Source: Ferdinandcohnia sp036962685 (GTDB lineage Bacteria > Bacillota > Bacilli > Bacillales > Bacillaceae_L). Taken from it: a stretch of 64,000 bases of DNA. A model generated the notes under the pieces. It saw nothing but the letters and a program-made list of their open reading frames with translations. It was not told the origin of the DNA and ran no database searches. Below, piece by piece: positions 53,076-59,665 of this stretch. Every line of letters begins with the position of its first letter. Within the stretch, counting starts at the first letter, position 1. A program made the translations under genes and the position numbers. Location of the stretch: the NCBI RefSeq assembly GCF_036962685.1, contig NZ_JBALOP010000025.1, positions 62,001-126,000 on the forward strand, written 5' to 3'.

Positions 53076-53273
53076 TTGACCGAAATAAAGTCAAAGTACC
53101 ATGCATGTGCAACCTGTGTGAACTTCGTTGCTGAACGAAAAAATGATATAATGACATACAGATGTGTACGCTTGGGCTATGATACAAAGCCTGAGTATCA
53201 ATTTAATTGCTGGGAACCAAAACCCCATATTATAAAGCTAATGAAAAAGGAAACATCGGAGGAGAAACAATGA
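53076..53273 (+). CDS. Small four-cysteine protein
   Basis: A 65-residue protein starting at TTG with GGGTGAT upstream. It has CATC, then RC about 16 residues later and NCWEPKP about 16 further on, a pattern able to bind one metal ion. No named family is recognised with certainty. It overlaps ypbS by 4 nt (ATGA), so the two are translationally coupled, and it follows dynA closely. Confidence 0.7.
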   Translation: MTEIKSKYHACATCVNFVAERKNDIMTYRCVRLGYDTKPEYQFNCWEPKPHIIKLMKKETSEEKQ

Positions 53274-53527
53274 CAAACGTCCATGAAGCTATCACCAAAC
53301 ATTCAAATGCACAGCACGAGGTCGTAAAAACTTTCGTAGGACTTGAACAAAAAAGAGAACAGTTAATTGCCGAGGCTGTTGCTTTAGCGAAACAAAAGAA
53401 GGAATTCACTGTTGATAATATCAATAAAGTAACAATCGAAATGAATAAGCTTGCCCAAAAAGGAATCGTCCCTTTACGTAAGTTAGTAACAGTTGATATG
53501 GTGAAGGAATACGCATTGCGTAAATAA
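53270..53527 (+). CDS. ypbS: YpbS family protein (DUF2533)
   Basis: An 85-residue helical protein starting MTNVHEAITKHSNAQHE, with EFTVDNINKVTIEMNKLAQK near 51-70. This fits the DUF2533/YpbS family by sequence character and by position between dynA (ypbR) and ypcP. The function is unknown. It overlaps the upstream four-cysteine gene. Confidence 0.75.
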   Translation: MTNVHEAITKHSNAQHEVVKTFVGLEQKREQLIAEAVALAKQKKEFTVDNINKVTIEMNKLAQKGIVPLRKLVTVDMVKEYALRK

Positions 53528-53582
53528 TTTTAACTTATACGATTGGATATACTAAGTGCAATCTCTTATAAAGGAGACATGC

Positions 53583-53702
53583 ATGTTGAAAAAGGATCAA
53601 TCACAAACATCGAAGAAAAAGGCGAAAGAAGGACATGTAACGACACCACGTAAATTTCCTTCCTATGCTGAAGTCGAAGCAGAAAAAATGAAGAGCAATT
53701 AA
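53583..53702 (+). CDS. Small lysine-rich protein
   Basis: A 39-residue protein starting MLKKDQSQTSKKKAKEGHV and ending AEVEAEKMKSN. AAGGAG lies 6 nt before ATG 53583. The basic N-terminus and small size resemble minor spore proteins, but no named Ssp matches. An alternative ATG at 53579 in another frame is less well placed. Confidence 0.55.
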   Translation: MLKKDQSQTSKKKAKEGHVTTPRKFPSYAEVEAEKMKSN

Positions 53703-53775
53703 ATGGGGTCCTCTTATATAGAGGGCTCTTTTCTTTGCTTGGAAGGAAGATACAAACAAAAGCATGGTGAATATA

Positions 53776-53784
53776 TGGTATAAT
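53776..53784 (+). promoter_or_regulatory. Extended -10 promoter for ypcP
   Basis: TGGTATAAT at 53776-53784, an extended -10 with no good -35. Transcription would start near 53791, at the first hairpin of repeat B copy 3. Confidence 0.55.
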
Positions 53785-53788
53785 GCAT

Positions 53789-53979
53789 TTATCTTTATTC
53801 GGCAGAAGTTCTGCCGAACAAAGATAAAGCCTCCGGCGGATGCCACGATTTTTCAATGGAAACTTTTCGAGCATAGGATCAAGACTAAAAACGCCACGTC
53901 CTGATGTCTTCGTCTTTGTGACCCATCTCGTGTGGGTCTAAAAAAATCGGGCGCAAATACGCCAAGGCGCATTTGATTG
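53789..53979 (+). repeat. Repeat family B, copy 3 (ypcP leader)
   Basis: Begins with a long hairpin (TTATCTTTATTCGGCAGA / TCTGCCGAACAAAGATAA, 53789-53827). The conserved GCCTCCGGCGGATGCCAC follows, then stem CGATTTTT (53846-53853) with AAAAATCG (53942-53949). It ends in AAATACGCC-AA-GGCGCATTTGATTG. Between the P2 arms is the about 70-base module also found alone at 27901. The ypcP ribosome site follows within about 15 nt. Confidence 0.83.
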
Positions 53980-54008
53980 AGGAATTTGTGTTAGGGGAGG
54001 ATATGCTG

Positions 54009-54872
54009 GTGAAAAATCAAGTTATGTTAATAGATGGTATGGCATTATTGTTTCGCTCTTTTTATGCAACGGCAATGAGTGGTTATTTTATGGTAAATAG
54101 TAAAGGGATTCCAACAAATGGGATTCACGGCTTCGTAAAGCATATGATGACTGCGGTCAATAAGTACAAGCCTTCACATGTGATTTGCTGCTGGGATATG
54201 GGAAGTTCCACATTCCGTACAGAAATGTACAGTGAGTATAAAGGTAATCGTGGTGCACCGCCAGAAGAGTTGATTCCACAATTTGATCTAGTTAAGGATG
54301 TAGTCGAATCGTTTGATATCCCGAATGTTGGATTATCTGGTTATGAGGCAGATGATTGTATCGGTACGCTTGCTACACAATATAGCCAAGATGCAGAAGT
54401 GTTAATTTTAACTGGTGACCAAGATATTTTACAATTATTAGATGATAATATAACGGTTTTAATTATGAAAAAAGGAATCGGAAATTACGCGGAGTACACG
54501 AGTGCAAGCTTTTTGAAGGAAAAAGGGATTAGCCCACAGCAAATGGTCGACCTTAAAGCATTAATGGGTGATTCAAGTGATAATTATCCTGGTGTTCGAG
54601 GTATTGGTGAGAAAACTGCTCTAAAATTACTTCAGCAGTTTGAGTCAATCGAAGGTATTCTTGAAAATGTAGAGAATTTAACAAAAGGTCAAAAGACAAA
54701 AATCAAAGAAGATTTGGATATGCTGCATTTATCCCGAAAATTGGCGAGAATTCATTGTGAGGTACCAATTAGCTGTTCACTTGAGGATGCATTAATCCAA
54801 ATTAATCGAGAAAAAGTACAAGAAAAGTTTACGGAGCTTGAATTTAAGGGATTAGATCAATTTATTGGTTAA
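54009..54872 (+). CDS. ypcP: 5'-3' exonuclease YpcP
   Basis: A 287-residue FEN-like nuclease related to the N-terminal domain of DNA polymerase I. It shows MLIDGMALLFRSF at the start, CCWDMGSSTFR near 59, GYEADDCIGTLA near 110, LTGDQDILQLL near 134 and the helix-hairpin-helix PGVRGIGEKTALKL near 190. All acidic metal ligands appear present. It probably removes RNA primers and repairs lagging strands. GTG 54009 is chosen because AGGGGAGG ends 8 nt upstream; ATG 54003 lies only 2 nt from it. The leader is repeat B copy 3. Confidence 0.9.
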   Translation: MKNQVMLIDGMALLFRSFYATAMSGYFMVNSKGIPTNGIHGFVKHMMTAVNKYKPSHVICCWDMGSSTFRTEMYSEYKGNRGAPPEELIPQFDLVKDVVESFDIPNVGLSGYEADDCIGTLATQYSQDAEVLILTGDQDILQLLDDNITVLIMKKGIGNYAEYTSASFLKEKGISPQQMVDLKALMGDSSDNYPGVRGIGEKTALKLLQQFESIEGILENVENLTKGQKTKIKEDLDMLHLSRKLARIHCEVPISCSLEDALIQINREKVQEKFTELEFKGLDQFIG

Positions 54873-54875
54873 CTG

Positions 54876-54901
54876 AGTACTCTTAGGAGTGCTTTTTTTG
54901 T
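54876..54901 (+). terminator. Terminator of ypcP
   Basis: GTACTC and GAGTGC pair around TTAG with one G-T pair, followed by TTTTTTTG. Confidence 0.75.
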
Positions 54902-54935
54902 AGGATTGGACAAAGTGGATGGGTTTTAATTTGAC

Positions 54936-55040
54936 CTATGGTCATTATTTCATTTCTATGGTCATTAGCAACAGTCCTATGGCCGTTATTTCATTTCTAT
55001 GGTCGTTAGCAGCAGTCCAATGGCCGTTAGCGATATTATG
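54936..55040 (+). repeat. Tandem repeat, 41-bp unit
   Basis: Two units of 41 bp (CTATGGTCATTATTTCATTT then CTATGGTCATTAGCAACAGTC, and the same with GCCG/GTCG changes) plus a partial third. Each unit is itself a pair of 20-21 bp half units starting CTATGG. It lies between ypcP and sspL terminators. Function unknown. Confidence 0.8.
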
Positions 55041-55059
55041 ATGTAAACTCAGACATATA

Positions 55060-55085
55060 AGGATGCCCACAGCCTGTGGGCATCC
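55060..55085 (-). terminator. Likely terminator of sspL
   Basis: GGATGCCCACAG and CTGTGGGCATCC form a strong stem with a 1-2 base loop just after the sspL stop on the minus strand. The following tract TTATAT is only modestly T-rich. Confidence 0.6.
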
Positions 55086-55095
55086 CACCAAATCC

Positions 55096-55230
55096 TTACT
55101 TCGTATTCTTCTTCTTTGCTCTATTCTCAAGCTCGCTTTTTGGTTCCATCGAGAATTCTGTATCTTCATTATAACCTTGTGGATTCACACCTTTTGGAGC
55201 TTTCCCGCGGTTGTTTGCTTTATTCGCCAT
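55096..55230 (-). CDS. sspL: Small acid-soluble spore protein SspL
   Basis: A 44-residue protein with GVNPQGYNEDTEF and a C-terminus KSELENRAKKKNTK. B. subtilis SspL has GVTPQGDLEGNT and KTELEERAKKSNTKR, a clear match. It is a minor forespore protein. GGAGGTGA lies upstream. ypcP lies next to it in this region on the other strand. Confidence 0.88.
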   Translation of the reverse strand: MANKANNRGKAPKGVNPQGYNEDTEFSMEPKSELENRAKKKNTK

Positions 55231-55329
55231 GCCATGTCACCTCCATTCCATATTATTTCCAACCTATTTGGGATTATGTCTTGAATAGAAAAGGAGGGGA
55301 ACTAGGAAACTATCCATGAGGTGAGAATC

Positions 55330-55791
55330 GTGAACAAAGGAATCTATACCGCTTTACTTACAATTGGACTTGCACAATTTTTAAAAATTCCAATTAAGAA
55401 AGTGAAAACGGGTAGGTGGGATTGGGGCACCTTTTTTGAAACAGGTGGAATGCCAAGCTCTCACTCCGCAGGCGTATCTTCATTAGCTACTTTTATTGCG
55501 TTAAAAAGAGGGGTTCCAACCATTGATTTTGCACTATCCACTATCTTTGGTTTAATCGTGATGTATGATGCACAAGGAATCCGCCGCCAATCCGGTGAAC
55601 TAACAATAAAAGTAAACGAACTCGATGAAGAATTGGAACGACTAGCAGGACAAAAGGACCATCATTACCATGATAATAAAGAAGAAAAGCTAAAAGAAAG
55701 ACTTGGTCATCAGCCAGAAGAAGTACTTGGTGGTGCTCTATTTGGAATGATAACAGGAACATTAGCCCATTTTCTAACGAAAAAGTCATAG
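55330..55791 (+). CDS. Divergent PAP2-family membrane protein (DUF212, YuiD-like)
   Basis: A 153-residue membrane protein with three or four helices and the motif GGMPSSHSAGVSSLA near 41-55, which is the PSGH-like phosphatase signature of PAP2 lipid phosphatases. The loop DHHYHDNKEEKLKERLGHQPEEV and C-terminal GALFGMITG are typical of the DUF212 family. GTG 55330 is preferred because GAGGTGA precedes it. The substrate is unknown. Confidence 0.82.
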   Translation: MNKGIYTALLTIGLAQFLKIPIKKVKTGRWDWGTFFETGGMPSSHSAGVSSLATFIALKRGVPTIDFALSTIFGLIVMYDAQGIRRQSGELTIKVNELDEELERLAGQKDHHYHDNKEEKLKERLGHQPEEVLGGALFGMITGTLAHFLTKKS

Positions 55792-55798
55792 AATTTCG

Positions 55799-55842
55799 AC
55801 AAAAAATACGGTACTATTAGAATAGATTCTGTATTTTTTGTT
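55799..55842. terminator. AT-rich terminator hairpin after the DUF212 gene
   Basis: CAAAAAATAC and GTATTTTTTG pair across a loop containing ATAG/CTAT. It can end transcription of the upstream gene and sits just before the next ribosome site. Confidence 0.65.
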
Positions 55843-55856
55843 GAGGATGAGGACTA

Positions 55857-56135
55857 TTGTTTAAATTAGAAGTTCAGGTAGAGGAGTATCTGCAGTTTTT
55901 AGCCCAAAAAGGCTTTAATCTTGGAGAAGATGCAATTGGCTTCATTACATTTGGGCAGCATTATACGGGAGCAACGGACGAAATTGTCAATGTCGCGATT
56001 GAAATTACATTAAAAGCACAGAAAGAATTTGACGGCAGCTTTTTCATCTCTTTATTGGAGATGCTTAAGGAAAATCAAATTAAAAATCGTAAACAAGCAT
56101 ATCAATTTGTGGAAGAACGAAATATCATGTCGTAA
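55857..56135 (+). CDS. Small conserved protein (DUF6123-like)
   Basis: A 92-residue acidic, helical protein starting at TTG with GAGGATGAGG upstream. It has FLAQKGFNLGEDAIGFITFG and the repeated KNRKQAYQFVEE end. I associate it with DUF6123, but this is from memory. No membrane segment or metal site. Confidence 0.6.
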   Translation: MFKLEVQVEEYLQFLAQKGFNLGEDAIGFITFGQHYTGATDEIVNVAIEITLKAQKEFDGSFFISLLEMLKENQIKNRKQAYQFVEERNIMS

Positions 56136-56166
56136 AACCCTTGGACCTATTAGTTCAAGGGTTTCC
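56135..56166. terminator. Bidirectional terminator, DUF6123-like gene / ypdQ
   Basis: AAACCCTTG pairs with CAAGGGTTT around a loop, between convergent genes. Confidence 0.78.
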
Positions 56167-56167
56167 T

Positions 56168-56560
56168 TCACATTTTGTTTTTTCGAATGCCATGTCTTGC
56201 TAATTCATCCGCAACTTTATTTTGAGCGCTTGGGATCCATTTTAGAAAAAAGAGATCTAATTCTTTTGACAACAGCAAGGCTTTTTCAAGCAAGGGTACG
56301 AATTTTTTATTTTTAACAAATTCCTTCTCAATAGCCCGGTCAACAAGCTGTGAATCTGTTCGAAATGATACGACTTTGTAGTCATTTTTAATACAAATTT
56401 CTAGCCCTTTAAGTAGAGCGTGATATTCAGCTTCATGGTTCGTCATGATTCCTAGTGGAATCGAATGTTTTTCGACAATCCCATTTCCTTTAATAAAAAT
56501 GCCAGCACCAGAAGGACCAGGATCTCCAGCACTTGCACCATCTACATACACTTCAATCAT
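56168..56560 (-). CDS. ypdQ: RNase HI-like protein YpdQ
   Basis: A 130-residue RNase H-fold protein starting MIEVYVDGASAGDPG. The four catalytic acids of the family are present: Asp in VDGA, Glu in NHEAEYHALL, Asp in FRTDSQLV, and Asp in NKVADELARHG. It would cut RNA in RNA/DNA hybrids if active; some Bacillus homologues are reported without detectable activity. ATG 56560 has GGGGG upstream. A second homologue, YpeP, is divergent from it. Confidence 0.88.
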   Translation of the reverse strand: MIEVYVDGASAGDPGPSGAGIFIKGNGIVEKHSIPLGIMTNHEAEYHALLKGLEICIKNDYKVVSFRTDSQLVDRAIEKEFVKNKKFVPLLEKALLLSKELDLFFLKWIPSAQNKVADELARHGIRKNKM

Positions 56561-56741
56561 CAAATTCCCCCAAGATAATGAATATACTGCATTTTATCAC
56601 TAAAATAGGCTAAAAGTGAAGACTGTCTAAAAAAGATGTTTCTTCTAGTAAAAGTGAAAGTACTTATCCAAAGGAAAAAGTGTATAATGAGTAAAAAAAT
56701 AGGAAAAATGAAGATACGTTCCATTAGAGAGGATGAGCGTG

Positions 56742-57401
56742 ATGAAACTTAAGCTAGAATGGACTTATAAAACGCCAAAAAATCAAGTTATCACCCTGAT
56801 GTCTGATGAAGTTTCTGCTGAAGAAGCCTTACGATTAGCGGATGACTTTGAGCGAACAGGACGTACGAAGGAACTTGTTTTTTATGATGAACGGCAAACT
56901 AAATGGACGAAAAAAGAAATCATCAAGCTAGTTAAAGAAATTGAAACAGAACCTCAGGATATTATCGCGTATTTTGATGGAGGGTATGATATACAAACAA
57001 GTAAGGCTGGTTTAGGCGCAGCTATTTATTATACACAAAATAAAAAAATGTATCGGGTCAGAGTGAATGAAGTCTTTGAAGAAATGGAATCAAATAATGA
57101 AGCAGAGTATGCTGCATTTTGGTTGATGCTAAATACATTGGAAGAATTAGGTGTACACCATTCAACCGTGACTTTTAAAGGGGATTCCCATGTTGTGTTA
57201 AAACAACTATCTGGAGAATGGCCATGTTTTGAGGAAAACCTTAATAGATGGTTGGATCGAATCGAGGAGAAAATTCAAAAACTAGGGATTCATCCCATTT
57301 ACGATCCAATTGGACGTAAGCAAAATGCGGAAGCAGATCGTCTAGCTACACAAGCGTTGGAAGGGACGCTTGTTTCGAGTAAATTTGAAATAAAAGGTTA
57401 A
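56742..57401 (+). CDS. ypeP: RNase H-like protein YpeP
   Basis: A 219-residue protein with an N-terminal region of about 75 residues (WTKKEIIKLVKEIE) and a C-terminal RNase H-like domain: YFDGGYD near 83, ESNNEAEYAAF near 120, FKGDSHVVL near 146 and NAEADRLATQA near 195. The DEDD pattern is complete. ATG 56742 is preferred because GAGAGG precedes it at a normal distance. It is divergent from ypdQ, a possible old duplication of the domain. Confidence 0.85.
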   Translation: MKLKLEWTYKTPKNQVITLMSDEVSAEEALRLADDFERTGRTKELVFYDERQTKWTKKEIIKLVKEIETEPQDIIAYFDGGYDIQTSKAGLGAAIYYTQNKKMYRVRVNEVFEEMESNNEAEYAAFWLMLNTLEELGVHHSTVTFKGDSHVVLKQLSGEWPCFEENLNRWLDRIEEKIQKLGIHPIYDPIGRKQNAEADRLATQALEGTLVSSKFEIKG

Positions 57402-57499
57402 GTAATTAAGCCTATCTGTCATACTCATTAAATAGGTGAGATGGAAGCGTGTTTGAATAGAGAGTAGTAAAACCGATTTATATAGGAGTTGATTTTTTT

Positions 57500-57676
57500 A
57501 TGAAGCGTAAGGAACTTATTTTGGAAGTTGGTGAAATGCTTGACACTTATTGCCAAGATTGTTTCGTAAAAGAACATTTTCGAAAGGAAAATGGAAAGCG
57601 TTATGCCCAAAACTTTTGTATTAAAAATTGTACAGTCGGTCAAAAGCTAAAGGAATATGGGGAGAAATTATCATAA
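57500..57676 (+). CDS. ypeQ: YpeQ-like zinc-finger protein
   Basis: A 58-residue protein with cysteines in TYCQDCFVKEH and NFCIKNCTVGQKL, a zf-C2HCIx2C type arrangement that should bind zinc. The ending LKEYGEKLS is family-like. TAGGAG lies 11 nt before the ATG. It follows ypeP as in B. subtilis. Function unknown. Confidence 0.82.
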   Translation: MKRKELILEVGEMLDTYCQDCFVKEHFRKENGKRYAQNFCIKNCTVGQKLKEYGEKLS

Positions 57677-57707
57677 TAAAGAAGGGCTCTTCCAGATAAA
57701 GGGCCCC

Positions 57708-57736
57708 AAAAAAGGCTGATAAAAATCAGCCTTGGT
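57708..57736 (-). terminator. Terminator of the minus-strand csp gene
   Basis: AAGGCTGAT and ATCAGCCTT pair around four bases; on the minus strand TTTTGGGG follows. It may also end ypeQ on the plus strand, although the T run there is weak. Confidence 0.8.
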
Positions 57737-57764
57737 TTCACATTTTTAAATTAAAATGTAAGAA

Positions 57765-57965
57765 TTATAGCTTTACAACGTTAGCAGCTTGAGGTCCGCG
57801 ATTTCCTTCTACTACTTCGAAAGAAACTTCTTGACCTTCTTCTAAAGATTTGTAGCCTTCACCAGTGATAGCTGTGAAGTGTACGAATACATCGTCTCCA
57901 CCTTCAACTTCGATGAATCCAAAACCTTTTTCGTTGTTAAACCATTTCACTTTACCGTTTTGCAT
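57765..57965 (-). CDS. Cold-shock protein (CspA family), second copy
   Basis: A 66-residue OB-fold RNA/ssDNA binder with RNP1 (KGFGFI) and RNP2 (VFVHF). It differs from the copy at 27642 by about a dozen residues, mainly in the middle (AITGEGYKSLEEG). It ends GPQAANVVKL. ATG 57965 has AGGAGG upstream. The promoter lies about 115 nt upstream, leaving a long leader. Confidence 0.96.
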   Translation of the reverse strand: MQNGKVKWFNNEKGFGFIEVEGGDDVFVHFTAITGEGYKSLEEGQEVSFEVVEGNRGPQAANVVKL

Positions 57966-58086
57966 TATGCTTTTCCTCCTAAACCTTCGGCACAACTGTG
58001 CAACGTAAAAATTTTTATCAAAAAGCTATTCATCTATGTATCTTACGAATAAAAAAATACTAAACTTCTAGCTAAATGATGACTAT

Positions 58087-58115
58087 AATATACAACCTAA
58101 ATCGTGTAAAGTCAA
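58087..58115 (-). promoter_or_regulatory. Sigma-A promoter of the minus-strand csp gene
   Basis: On the minus strand TTGACT (58110-58115), 17 bases, TATATT (58087-58092). The predicted leader is about 115 nt, long for such a small gene and usual for csp mRNAs. Confidence 0.75.
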
Positions 58116-58214
58116 GGGAATAGAGGGTTTTTTACGTATTATTGGAAAAAAATTGTTGCAATTAAGACTGAGGATTAAATAATTGCACAATATTTTCGTA
58201 TATTCAAATAATTA

Positions 58215-58242
58215 TTGTGATAATTCCATTTTTTGATATAAT
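58215..58242 (+). promoter_or_regulatory. Sigma-A promoter of the HD-GYP gene
   Basis: TTGTGA (58215-58220), 16 bases, TATAAT (58237-58242) preceded by TGA. It has the same form as the ypmA promoter. Confidence 0.65.
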
Positions 58243-58283
58243 TATAGAAAAAGAAACAAGGCTTTGGTGGGGAGTCGTACAAA

Positions 58284-59237
58284 ATGAAAAACGATCAAAC
58301 AAAAATCACTGTTATTCAGCCGGATGAACTTGACAGAATTATTGATGATTTTGACAGCACTTACGAGGTGAGCGCATCAAGTAAACTACCCGTAACAATC
58401 ATTACAGGTAAACTTGAGGAAGCGATTGACCAGGTTCAGGATATTTTTTATTTTGTTAAACGACATACGAAGCTACCGCTTGCCGAGATTAAGCAAACGG
58501 TAATCCCAATTATTCAAACTGCATCTGAAATCCCGCAATTTTTCCATTTGTTTTATCAGCTTCAATCCGCTGATGATTATACATACCGACATAATATCGG
58601 GGTTGGCGTAATTGCGACGTTAATTGGCAAATGGCTAACCCTGTCTGATAAGGATTTAACTGCACTCACGATTGCAGCGACCTTGCATGACATTGGTAAA
58701 ACAAAAATCCCTACTGAAATCCTAAATAAACCAGGTAAGTTAACAAAAGCTGAATATGAAGTTGTAAAAAAGCATACGATTTATGGCTATGAAATTTTAA
58801 AAAACACGGAAGGAATTAGTCATGAAATAAGTCTTGTAGCCCTCCAGCACCATGAAAGGGAGGATGGGAAAGGATATCCCTTTGGTTTAAAGGGATCAAG
58901 AATCAGTTATTTTTCTAAAATTGTAGCTGTGGCAGATGTTTTTCATGCCATGTCATCAAATCGAGTCTATCATGATGCAACACCTTTCTATCAGGTTATT
59001 AAACAAATGAATGATGATATGTTTGGAAAACTGGATCCAACCATTTTAGTACCCTTTTTACAGCAAATTATGAATGCGTTAATTGGTCATCCTGTATTGC
59101 TAACAGATGGTCAAATAGGAAGAATTAAGTATATCAATCCATTTGATTTATTAAATCCATTAGTTGAGGTATCGAATACGATTATCGATTTATCTGTTCA
59201 AAAATCAATTCAAATCGAACGCGTTTTATCCGATTAA
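58284..59237 (+). CDS. HD-GYP domain protein
   Basis: A 317-residue protein with a non-catalytic N-terminal part (about 1-95) and an HD-GYP domain: RHN near 102, HDIGK (135-139), HHEREDGKGYP (189-199) and AVADVFHAM near 215. The HD and GYP residues are complete, so hydrolysis of cyclic-di-GMP or a related dinucleotide is likely. No receiver or sensor domain is recognised at the N-terminus. A GGGGAG ribosome site precedes it. The gene at 59259 follows after 21 nt. Confidence 0.88.
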   Translation: MKNDQTKITVIQPDELDRIIDDFDSTYEVSASSKLPVTIITGKLEEAIDQVQDIFYFVKRHTKLPLAEIKQTVIPIIQTASEIPQFFHLFYQLQSADDYTYRHNIGVGVIATLIGKWLTLSDKDLTALTIAATLHDIGKTKIPTEILNKPGKLTKAEYEVVKKHTIYGYEILKNTEGISHEISLVALQHHEREDGKGYPFGLKGSRISYFSKIVAVADVFHAMSSNRVYHDATPFYQVIKQMNDDMFGKLDPTILVPFLQQIMNALIGHPVLLTDGQIGRIKYINPFDLLNPLVEVSNTIIDLSVQKSIQIERVLSD

Positions 59238-59258
59238 AATTTGATGGAGGCTTATAAA

Positions 59259-59540
59259 ATGTTCAGATATAATTATCATGGAAAAGAAATCATTATCCGA
59301 TTTATCTCACATCCCCAAAATTTGAATGTCAGTAAGGATTACTTGTATAATAAAATCATTTCCATTTGTGACAAAATCATGGATGCTGATCATGGTACCT
59401 CGTTTATTGTGGAGGATGATGAAGGTCGCTTTGCAGTAGGAACTGTACAGCACGGGGATTTAACGGTCATATCCATCCATCATATTGTCGAACAAAAGCA
59501 AATGTATCTAAATATAAGAGAAGCTAAAAGACCATCCTAA
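59259..59540 (+). CDS. Small hypothetical protein downstream of HD-GYP gene
   Basis: A 93-residue protein starting MFRYNYHGKEIIIRFISHPQ, with TGGAGG 8 nt upstream. It has DADHGTSFIVEDDEGRF in the middle and is predicted alpha/beta. It is probably co-transcribed with the HD-GYP gene. No family recognised. An upstream in-frame ATG/TTG is less well placed. Confidence 0.65.
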   Translation: MFRYNYHGKEIIIRFISHPQNLNVSKDYLYNKIISICDKIMDADHGTSFIVEDDEGRFAVGTVQHGDLTVISIHHIVEQKQMYLNIREAKRPS

Positions 59541-59665
59541 ATGGTTTTTTGGCCACTCTACAAACTTCATCCTATCTCCAAATTCACCCACAAAAATCTC
59601 TATTCCATTAAACGAGTAAATTTTGATACAATAAATGAATTAGTGATATTGAAAAGAGGATTAAT

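Larger units (their letters stand above)
57966..58283 (+). other. csp / HD-GYP divergent intergenic region
   Basis: This 318-base stretch holds no gene. It contains the long csp leader and promoter on the minus strand (58087-58115), and an extended -10 promoter for the HD-GYP gene (58215-58242). A GCACA-GT-TGTGC dyad lies in the csp leader near the ribosome site. Confidence 0.6.

Noticed and set aside
53973..54002. Upstream TTG start of ypcP
   Set aside because: It begins in repeat B and precedes the ribosome site AGGGGAGG, so it cannot be the main start.
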